DNA of 6,895 nt from Dehalococcoidia bacterium (lineage in GTDB: Bacteria; Chloroflexota; Dehalococcoidia; Dehalococcoidales; DAOWLH01). Made by a program: the position numbers and the translations under genes. Of the stretch, positions 1 to 5,218 are shown one piece after another (positions within the stretch are counted from its first letter, which is position 1; every line of letters starts with the position of its first letter). Location: assembly GCA_030643515.1 (NCBI GenBank), contig DAOWLH010000011.1, positions 1-6,895 of the forward strand, read 5' to 3'. The notes beneath the pieces were generated by a model that saw only the letters and a program-made list of their open reading frames with translations, had not been told where the DNA came from and did not search any database.

Positions 1-1
1 C

Positions 2-820
2 GGTTCGGGTTCGATACCGATTATGGCGCATCATATCAAGGAGCGCTACACTGACAAGCCGGTCTATGCCCTGGTTGTCCTTCCCTTTGAGCACGAGGAG
101 GAAAACGAGGAAAGGACTGTTTATAACACCGCTGTCTGCCTCAAGTCCATCTCCTCGGTGGCTGATGCCGTCATACTGGTAGAGAACCAGAGGTATGTCC
201 GCAAGGACTTTTCTCTTAAAAGTAATCTGGCTAAAATAAATAGCCTTATAGTTGAGCCCTTCTACGACCTTCTCTGCGCCGGGGAGGAGAAGAAGGCCAA
301 GTATATCGGCGCCAAGACACTTGACGCTGGCGATATCATCCAGACGCTGCTGGGCTGGACGGTCATCGGCTACGGCCAATCACAGCTAGGGCGGTTGAAG
401 TTTTCCATAGGACCCAAGGGCTTCCGTGAAAAGAGCACCGAGACACACAAGGGGATCCAGGCCATGGATGAAGCTATCAGTGAGCTGTCGACCAGGTGCA
501 ATGCAAAGGACGCCGGCCGGGCGTTGTATCTCATCTCGGCACCGGCCAATGAAATAAATATGGACCTGGTCAAAGAACTTGGTGACTGGCTCAAAGACCT
601 TGCCCCCAATTCCATAATAAGAAATGGCGATTACCCGAGGGAGAGGGGGGTCATGGATGTCACCCTCATCCTGTCAGAGCTCTCCGATGTGGAGAAGGTG
701 AGGCGATACTATAATGCCTCAACCAGCCTGGTGCCGGTAATCAAACAGCGGCAGAAAGATGTCAAAGCCAAGCTGCTGACCATCGAGGAAGCCGCCAAAG
801 ATATTCCAACCGTATTTTAG
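2..820 (+). CDS. FtsZ/tubulin-superfamily GTPase-like protein, 5'-truncated by the window
   Basis: The frame is open from the first bases and encodes GSGSIPI before the Met at 23, so that Met is internal and the true start lies upstream. GSGS followed by a helix matches the end of the tubulin signature loop (GGGTG[ST]G), the phosphate-binding loop for GTP. Numbering from Met-23, VVLPFEHE (18-25) and DAVILVENQRY (48-58) match the FtsZ segments after that loop. TLDAGD (99-104) lies where FtsZ has the T7 catalytic loop NxDFAD. Both Asp are kept (D101, D104) but Asn is replaced by Thr. From about residue 166 (RALYLISAP) a C-terminal FtsZ-like alpha/beta domain follows, ending in DVTLILSEL. The protein stops soon afterwards at DIPTVF, without the long linker usual in FtsZ. 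Seen: the motifs. Inferred: a GTP-binding cytoskeletal protein, more likely a divergent paralogue than the main division FtsZ. A hairpin terminator follows, separating it from dnaX. Confidence 0.72.
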   Translation, partial: GSGSIPIMAHHIKERYTDKPVYALVVLPFEHEEENEERTVYNTAVCLKSISSVADAVILVENQRYVRKDFSLKSNLAKINSLIVEPFYDLLCAGEEKKAKYIGAKTLDAGDIIQTLLGWTVIGYGQSQLGRLKFSIGPKGFREKSTETHKGIQAMDEAISELSTRCNAKDAGRALYLISAPANEINMDLVKELGDWLKDLAPNSIIRNGDYPRERGVMDVTLILSELSDVEKVRRYYNASTSLVPVIKQRQKDVKAKLLTIEEAAKDIPTVF

Positions 821-861
821 CTGACTGCGTTCGGGCGAATTATCTGACGCCAAGTATAGTA

Positions 862-900
862 CCCCCTCTTCGTCGCGGAGAGGGGGGATTTATTGTCTTT
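862..900 (+). terminator. Probable intrinsic terminator after the tubulin-like gene
   Basis: Bases 862-871 (CCCCCTCTTC) pair with 877-886 to give a 10-bp stem with one G-T wobble and a 5-base loop (GTCGC). The stem is followed by GATTTATTGTCTTT, a T-rich but interrupted tract. It starts about 40 bases after the stop of the upstream gene and ends before the dnaX promoter, as expected of a transcription boundary. The imperfect T tract is the main weakness. Confidence 0.62.
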
Positions 901-929
901 AGATTGTCCGAATTTATACCGCAAGCACT

Positions 930-958
930 TTTAGAATTGAGCCGATATAGGGTATAAT
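930..958 (+). promoter_or_regulatory. Sigma-70-type promoter for dnaX
   Basis: A perfect -10 box TATAAT lies at 953-958. The best -35 candidate, TTTAGA at 930-935 (4 of 6 matches to TTGACA), sits at the ideal 17-base spacing. The predicted start of transcription is about 964-966, only 5-7 bases before the dnaX ATG at 971. It lies downstream of a terminator, so it probably drives the dnaX-ybaB-recR-alkD-recO unit. Confidence 0.6.
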
Positions 959-970
959 GATGGTCTAAAC

Positions 971-2548
971 ATGGGTTCTCAGGTTTTTTATCGCAGGTGG
1001 CGTCCCCAGGCTTTGGCTGAGCTTGTCGGACAGGAGCATGTAGCCCAGACACTGCTCAATGCCCTTACCTTGGGTCGCGTTTCTCATGCTTACCTCTTCT
1101 GTGGCCCGAGGGGTACCGGCAAGACAAGCACCGGACGTATCCTGGCCAAAGCAGTGAACTGCCTGACCAATGGCAAGGGTGAACCGTGCAATAAATGTGA
1201 CATGTGCCAGGCAATCACCGAAGGCAGGGCCCTAGACGTGATTGAGATTGACGCCGCCAGCAACCGTGGTATTGATGAGATACGCGAGCTGAAAGAGCGC
1301 GTTAACTACGCTCCTAATCAGGCACGCTACAAGGTCTACATCATAGATGAGGTTCACATGCTTACCAAAGAAGCCTCCAATGCGCTGCTCAAGACTCTTG
1401 AAGAGCCACCAGCGACTGTTATCTTCGTTCTGGCTACCACCGAGGCCCATAAGATATTGCCGACCATAATGTCACGCTGTCAGCGGTTTGATTTCCGTCG
1501 TATCAGCCAGAAGGACATTGCACAAAAGCTAGATGCCATCTGCCGCTCCGAAGGTATCAATATGGAAGCGGAAGCGCTGGCGCTCGTCGCCAGAAGTGCT
1601 GCCGGCAGTCTGAGGGATGCCGAAAACCTGCTGGAGCAGCTCTTCACCTATTATGGCTCCGATGTCAAACTGGAACAGGTGCAGGCTGTTCTAGGGCTTG
1701 CCGGTGATGAGCGTGCCAGGGAATTGACGGGTCAGATTGTGGCTGGTGACATTGCCGGCGGCATGAAGACAATCAATGCGGTAAGCAATGATGGTCTCGA
1801 TTTAAGTCAGTTCAATCGGGAACTGGTGTCCTACCTCAGGGCATTGCTGCTGATAAAGAATGGCTGTGAGGAAGGCCTGGAGCTTAACACGGAGGAGGCA
1901 GCCGAACTCAAGGGGCTAGCCGCAGAGGTTTCCCTGGAGCGGATTATCACGGCAGTTAAACTTTTTGGCCAGATCAGGCCGGGTGTGAACAGCCATGCTA
2001 CCTTGCCGCTGGAGCTGGCACTGGTTGACTGCGGCCAGCCAATGACCGCCGGGGCTGAGAGGACACCAACCGTTAGGGCCAGAGAACCGGCGAAATCTGT
2101 CGACAGTGAGTCACCACCTGTGGCCTCACCCCGGCAGAAGCAGCCGCTGGCCAAACCGAAACAAACGGCAACCGCCCCGAAAGTGAAGGCAACTGCTACT
2201 CCTCTGGCGGATTCAGGCAGTGAGCTGGAGCAACTTAGATTAAACTGGAAGCTGGTCATTGAGCAGGCCCCGGAAGAGATTAAAAAGACGCCGGCGGTGG
2301 CTATCTTAAGGAGCGCCGGGGTCAAGCCGATAGCCCTGGATGGTGACACGGTAACTCTGACCTTCAGGTACCCTTATCACAAAGAAAAGATAGAGGAAAA
2401 AGAAAACAAAAAGGTGGTCGCCGGTGTTATTGGCAGCTTCATCGGGCGTACCTGCAAGGTGCACTGCGTGTATGAGCCGGAAGAAAACCACCTGCTGCGG
2501 GAAGCTCAGCGGCTGGGTGGCCAGATAATTGGCATGGAGGAGAAATGA
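971..2548 (+). CDS. dnaX: DNA polymerase III subunit gamma/tau
   Basis: Clamp-loader ATPase that opens the sliding clamp and organises the replicative polymerase in the cytoplasm. The 525-residue protein begins with the typical DnaX N-terminus (FYRRWRPQ...LVGQEHV), which fixes the ATG start. Visible in order: Walker A GPRGTGKTS (45-53, K51); a zinc site C64, C73, C76, C79; Walker B VYIIDEV (122-128, D126 E127); sensor 1 ATTE (155-158); arginine finger SRC (168-170, R169); sensor 2 GSLRDAEN (R215). Domain III runs to about residue 355, followed by a Pro/Ala/Lys-rich linker (about 357-413) and a C-terminal domain (about 417-525) like that of other non-enteric DnaX proteins. All ATPase residues are present. 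No Shine-Dalgarno sequence precedes the ATG and the promoter is almost on top of it. The stop overlaps the ybaB start (ATGA), implying translational coupling. I saw no persuasive programmed frameshift site for a separate gamma form. Confidence 0.97.
   Translation: MGSQVFYRRWRPQALAELVGQEHVAQTLLNALTLGRVSHAYLFCGPRGTGKTSTGRILAKAVNCLTNGKGEPCNKCDMCQAITEGRALDVIEIDAASNRGIDEIRELKERVNYAPNQARYKVYIIDEVHMLTKEASNALLKTLEEPPATVIFVLATTEAHKILPTIMSRCQRFDFRRISQKDIAQKLDAICRSEGINMEAEALALVARSAAGSLRDAENLLEQLFTYYGSDVKLEQVQAVLGLAGDERARELTGQIVAGDIAGGMKTINAVSNDGLDLSQFNRELVSYLRALLLIKNGCEEGLELNTEEAAELKGLAAEVSLERIITAVKLFGQIRPGVNSHATLPLELALVDCGQPMTAGAERTPTVRAREPAKSVDSESPPVASPRQKQPLAKPKQTATAPKVKATATPLADSGSELEQLRLNWKLVIEQAPEEIKKTPAVAILRSAGVKPIALDGDTVTLTFRYPYHKEKIEEKENKKVVAGVIGSFIGRTCKVHCVYEPEENHLLREAQRLGGQIIGMEEK
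2536..2542 (+). promoter_or_regulatory. Ribosome binding site for ybaB inside the dnaX 3' end
   Basis: GGAGGAG at 2536-2542 lies a few bases before the ATG at 2545. It is coding sequence of the last dnaX codons as well as the ybaB ribosome binding site. It fixes the ATG start that overlaps the dnaX TGA. Confidence 0.75.
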
Positions 2549-2853
2549 ATCTTTCTATGATCAAGCAGGCTATGGAGCTCCGGTCAAAACTGGAGAAGGC
2601 ACAAAAAGAGCTGGGGAAAATGACGGTTGAGGCCGAGTCGGGAGCTGGTGCCGTAAAGGTAACTGCCAGCGGCAAGCAGAAGATACTGTCTATCACCATT
2701 TCGCCCGAGGTTATTGACCCGGGTAAGCCCAGAGACCTGGAAAAGCTGGTGCTCAAAGCGGTAACCGGAGCCATGGAAGAGTCCAAGAAACTGGCCGACA
2801 AGCACCTTGGCCAGCTGACCAAGGGTATTAAAATTCCGGGAATAACCGAATAA
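2545..2853 (+). CDS. ybaB: YbaB/EbfC family nucleoid-associated DNA-binding protein
   Basis: Small dimeric DNA-binding protein of the YbaB/EbfC family, known to coat or bend DNA and nearly always encoded between dnaX and recR. The 102 residues are close to the usual length of about 100-110. An N-terminal amphipathic helix (about 4-25, MIKQAMELRSKLEKAQKEL) is followed by the beta-strand core with the family signature ESGAGAVKVTASG (31-43). Next come strand ILSITISPEVID (47-58) and a C-terminal helix (about 64-93). The Gly/Met-rich start found in many relatives is short here. The start overlaps the dnaX stop and recR follows after 17 bases, the classical dnaX-ybaB-recR arrangement. The family is recognised with confidence. 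Its precise role beside RecR is not settled by sequence. Confidence 0.94.
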   Translation: MNLSMIKQAMELRSKLEKAQKELGKMTVEAESGAGAVKVTASGKQKILSITISPEVIDPGKPRDLEKLVLKAVTGAMEESKKLADKHLGQLTKGIKIPGITE

Positions 2854-2859
2854 TCTAAA

Positions 2860-2865
2860 GGGAGG
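2860..2865 (+). promoter_or_regulatory. Strong ribosome binding site that decides the recR TTG start
   Basis: GGGAGG at 2860-2865 is followed by 5 bases and then TTG at 2871. The protein read from this TTG begins with a short tail leading into the RecR helix-hairpin-helix, at normal length. TTG is therefore preferred over any downstream start. Confidence 0.8.
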
Positions 2866-2870
2866 CCAGA

Positions 2871-3482
2871 TTGGATATTAATCCAGCCACCACGTCCAGT
2901 TCGGTGAGCCGGCTCATTGAGGAGCTATCTAAACTACCTGGCATCGGTCCCAAGAGCGCACAGAGGCTCACCTATTACTTACTCCGTGCGCATGATGAGC
3001 AGGCTCAAGCTCTGGCAGAAGCCGTGCTATCGCTGAAACAGCAGACTCAACTGTGTTCCACCTGTTTCAATATCGCTGATTCTGATACGTGCCTCGTCTG
3101 CCGAAACAGCAGCCGGGACAGAAACCTGATATGCGTTGTCGAACAGCCCCAGGATATACTGGCCCTGGAACGGGTGGGAAGCTACAAGGGTTTGTACCAC
3201 GTGCTCCACGGGGCCATTTCCCCTACCGAGGGGGTGGGGTCCGATGACATCCGGATAAAGGAGGTCATGGAACGGCTGGCAGATGGGCACGTGGAAGAAG
3301 TCATCATAGCTACCAACGCCACTCTTGAAGGCGAGCAGACCTCCATGTATCTCAAAAGGCTGATAGCGCCGCTGGGGGTCAAGGTTACCCGTCTCGCCCG
3401 GGGACTACCTTTCGGCACTGAGCTTGAGTATGCTGATGATGTTACCCTGGCCCGAGCTTTAGAAGGAAGGGGGGAGTTTTAA
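2871..3482 (+). CDS. recR: Recombination mediator protein RecR
   Basis: RecR works with RecO (and RecF) to load RecA on SSB-coated single-stranded gaps. The 203 residues match the family length of about 200. Visible in order: a helix-hairpin-helix (about 14-38) with LPGIGPKSAQR (22-32); a zinc finger C62-X2-C65...C74-X2-C77; a Toprim domain from CVVEQPQDILALE (88-100) through HGAISPTEGVG (113-123) to TNATLEGEQTSMYL (148-161); and the C-terminal element ARGLPFGTELEYADDVTL (176-193). The zinc ligands and the Toprim acidic residues are intact. The start is TTG, supported by a strong ribosome binding site. The gene follows ybaB by 17 bases and shares its operon with recO, its functional partner, two genes downstream. 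Confidence 0.97.
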   Translation: MDINPATTSSSVSRLIEELSKLPGIGPKSAQRLTYYLLRAHDEQAQALAEAVLSLKQQTQLCSTCFNIADSDTCLVCRNSSRDRNLICVVEQPQDILALERVGSYKGLYHVLHGAISPTEGVGSDDIRIKEVMERLADGHVEEVIIATNATLEGEQTSMYLKRLIAPLGVKVTRLARGLPFGTELEYADDVTLARALEGRGEF

Positions 3483-3489
3483 CTTCCCC
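3471..3489 (+). other. Small hairpin spanning the recR stop codon
   Basis: GGGGAG (3471-3476) can pair with CTTCCCC (3483-3489) with one bulged T, leaving a 6-base loop that contains the stop codon. It is followed by AAAACC rather than a T tract, so it does not look like an intrinsic terminator. It could be an mRNA structure between recR and the next gene, or chance pairing of a G-rich run. Confidence 0.3.
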
Positions 3490-3506
3490 AAAACCGGAAG
3501 CAGCAA

Positions 3507-4211
3507 ATGCACTACCATGACATCATAAGAAAGCTTGAAGCCCTATCTGACCCCAAGGCCGTAGAAGGCATGGCCAGATTTGGCATTAACCCGAGAAGTA
3601 GCTACGGGGTATCCATCCCCGCCCTGAGGCAGATGGCTCGAGAGATAAAAAAAGACCATGCCCTAGCCCAGGAACTCTGGGCATCGGGTATCCACGAAGC
3701 CCGGTTACTGGCCAGCATGGTAGATGACCCCAAAATGGTGACCGAGCAGCAAATGGAAAAATGGGTGAGGGACTTCGACTCATGGGATATCTGTGACCAG
3801 TGCTCAATGAATTTGTTTGATAAGACCCCCTTTGCCTATCAAAAGGCAATCCACTGGAGCGAAAGTGAGCCGGAGTTTGTCAAACGGGCCGGCTTTGCAA
3901 TGATGGCCGTACTGGCAGTCAAAGATAAGAAGGCAGATGATAGTCAGCTTGCGCAATTTCTACCCATCATAAAGAGAGAAGCCCACGATAACCGGAACTT
4001 TGTCAAGAAGGCGGTCAACTGGGCGCTGAGGCAGATTGGCAAACGCAACCTCAATCTGAACAAAAAGGCGATTGAGACCGCTAGGGAGATTCAAAAAATG
4101 GGTCCCAAGAGCGCCACGTGGATAGCTACCGACGCCCTAAGGGAGCTAACCAGCCAAGCAGTTCAGGAAAGACTGGCCAGGAAGGCAGCCGGCGGACTCG
4201 GGCACGGGTAA
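3507..4211 (+). CDS. AlkD-like DNA alkylation repair protein (HEAT-like repeats)
   Basis: Resembles the AlkD DNA glycosylase family (PF08713/COG4912), whose members remove bulky or positively charged alkylated bases such as 3- and 7-alkylpurines by wrapping DNA in a curved stack of helices. The 234 residues are the usual length and almost wholly helical. Candidate functional residues by motif: W93 and D97 in SWDICDQC (92-99), with the same W-x3-D spacing as AlkD W109/D113; R127 in KRAGFAMMA (126-134), likely the AlkD R148 position; W172 and R175 in NWALRQIGK (171-179), like the AlkD W187 region. The N-terminal GINPRSSYGVSIPALR (26-41) is also family-typical. GGAAG (3496-3500) with 6 bases to the ATG is an adequate ribosome binding site. 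The gene sits between recR and recO, with only 3 bases to recO, so it is probably in the repair operon. The family call is firm. Glycosylase activity and substrate are inferred. Confidence 0.86.
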   Translation: MHYHDIIRKLEALSDPKAVEGMARFGINPRSSYGVSIPALRQMAREIKKDHALAQELWASGIHEARLLASMVDDPKMVTEQQMEKWVRDFDSWDICDQCSMNLFDKTPFAYQKAIHWSESEPEFVKRAGFAMMAVLAVKDKKADDSQLAQFLPIIKREAHDNRNFVKKAVNWALRQIGKRNLNLNKKAIETAREIQKMGPKSATWIATDALRELTSQAVQERLARKAAGGLGHG

Positions 4212-4214
4212 AAA

Positions 4215-4985
4215 GTGACCAGACCACGCAGTTACCAGACTGAGGCCATCATCATCAAAAAGACCAAGCTGGGTGAAGCGGATAGAATCCTGACCCTCTA
4301 TACCCCTCACCTGGGCAAGATTCAGGCGGTGGCCAAAGGCGTCAGGAGGCCCAGGAGCAAGCTGTCGGGCCACCTGGAGTTGCTCACCCATAGCCTGGTG
4401 TCGCTGGCCCGGGGAAGAAACCTGGACACCGTAACCGGCAGCCACACTATAAATAGTTTTTTACCGCTTAAGAGTGATCTTGAGCTTGCTGCATACGCGC
4501 TCTATGTTACCGAGTTGGTCAGCCAGTTTACCGCCGACCATATTGAGAACTACCCTCTGTTCCAATTACTGTTTGATACGTTACAGCGGCTGGAACAGGG
4601 TGGCGACAATGAGCTGTTACTGCGTTATTTTGAGCTAAACTTCCTTAAGGAAATCGGTTATCGGCCTCAACTTCAGCAGTGTCCCTCGTGCCGTGCACCC
4701 CTAAAGCCGGTTGCCGGCTGGTTCTGCCCGAGCGCCGGTGGTGTCCTATGCGGGGATTGCGGTGATAATCGTCCCCTTCGCTACCATGTTTCGGCGGGCG
4801 GGCTGAAAGTCCTCCAGTTACTTCAGGACGGTGAATATATGACCATAAGCCGTCTCAAGATAAACCGGGAACTGTCTGCCGAACTGGAAGGGATAATGAG
4901 GGATTACATCAGGTACCTGCTGGAGAGAGAAGTCAAGTCGGCCGCCTGGCTGGATACCCTGAAATCAGCATCCATGACTATATAA
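4215..4985 (+). CDS. recO: DNA repair protein RecO
   Basis: RecO binds SSB and single-stranded DNA, anneals strands and acts with RecR in RecA loading at gaps. The 256 residues are of normal length. An N-terminal OB-fold (about 1-80) opens with the family signature YQTEAIIIKKTKLGEADRIL (7-26) and GKIQAVAKGVRRPRSKLSG (34-52). A helical domain follows (about 85-150) with LLRYFELNFLKEIGYRP (135-151). A zinc-finger-like segment has C156-X2-C159, C171 and C179-X2-C182. The start is GTG, 3 bases after the stop of the AlkD-like gene and with only a weak ribosome binding site (GGG at 4206-4208), so translation probably depends on ribosomes finishing the upstream gene. No clear intrinsic terminator follows. 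A weak 7-bp hairpin (4989-4995 with 5014-5020) lacks a T tract. Confidence 0.95.
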   Translation: MTRPRSYQTEAIIIKKTKLGEADRILTLYTPHLGKIQAVAKGVRRPRSKLSGHLELLTHSLVSLARGRNLDTVTGSHTINSFLPLKSDLELAAYALYVTELVSQFTADHIENYPLFQLLFDTLQRLEQGGDNELLLRYFELNFLKEIGYRPQLQQCPSCRAPLKPVAGWFCPSAGGVLCGDCGDNRPLRYHVSAGGLKVLQLLQDGEYMTISRLKINRELSAELEGIMRDYIRYLLEREVKSAAWLDTLKSASMTI

Positions 4986-5079
4986 GATGGGCTAAATCAG
5001 ACTGTTCTCAATGTTGGCCCGCTACCTGCAAACATCGGTTGAACAGACTGCCCCAGCAGTATTACAGAAGCACCCTTAT

Positions 5080-5123
5080 GTATTGCAATATAACCAGAGT
5101 TACATTCATTTTCAGTGCAATAC
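5080..5123 (+). repeat. TGCAATA half-site repeats / inverted repeat upstream of lysS
   Basis: GTATTGCA (5080-5087) is the exact reverse complement of TGCAATAC (5116-5123), an 8-bp inverted repeat separated by 28 bases. In addition, TATTGCAATA (5081-5090) is a perfect 10-base palindrome, so TGCAATA occurs directly at 5084-5090 and 5116-5122, 32 bases apart (about three helical turns). The set lies just upstream of the candidate lysS promoter and could be an operator. The sites are short and chance cannot be excluded. Confidence 0.35.
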
Positions 5124-5152
5124 TGGTAATTTCCTGATACATAAAATATAAT
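5124..5152 (+). promoter_or_regulatory. Candidate promoter for lysS
   Basis: A perfect TATAAT lies at 5147-5152. At the 17-base spacing the -35 region is TGGTAA (5124-5129), only 3 of 6 matches, so the promoter would be weak or activator-assisted. Transcription would start near 5159 and give a leader of about 60 bases that contains the hairpin at 5169-5190. The 233-base gap after recO and the AT-rich composition here support a separate promoter. Confidence 0.48.
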
Positions 5153-5168
5153 AACCGCATAGAGCTAT

Positions 5169-5190
5169 GGCTGAGAGCAGACTCTCAGTC
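5169..5190 (+). promoter_or_regulatory. Leader hairpin upstream of lysS
   Basis: GGCTGAGAG (5169-5177) pairs with CTCTCAGTC (5182-5190), giving nine base pairs with one G-T wobble and a 4-base loop (CAGA). It is followed by TTTCCGTT. An alternative, mutually exclusive hairpin AGACT-CTC-AGTCT occupies 5179-5191. The structure lies 28 bases before the ATG, within the predicted lysS leader. It could be a weak terminator/attenuator or a 5' mRNA stabiliser. No T-box or lysine riboswitch consensus was recognised. Confidence 0.42.
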
Positions 5191-5218
5191 TTTCCGTTAT
5201 AGCATCAGGGACAAAGGC

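Noticed and set aside
1831..2349. Minus-strand open frame of 172 codons inside dnaX
   Set aside because: Fully antisense to the DnaX domain III and linker coding sequence. The Ala/Ser-rich translation is typical of a shadow frame.
2275..2420. A-rich stretches in dnaX (ATT AAA AAG near 2278 and AAC AAA AAG near 2406) as programmed -1 frameshift sites producing a gamma subunit
   Set aside because: Neither matches a good slippery heptamer in frame, since the base before AAA AAG is T or C. Both lie within or after the C-terminal domain rather than after domain III, where gamma normally ends.
4989..5020. Hairpin after recO as its intrinsic terminator
   Set aside because: GGGCTAA/TTGGCCC pairs over 7 bp with one wobble, but the loop is 17 bases and no T tract follows.
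4986..5218. T-box or lysine riboswitch controlling lysS
   Set aside because: The conserved T-box antiterminator sequence and stem I motifs are absent, and the roughly 60-base predicted leader is too short for either RNA.
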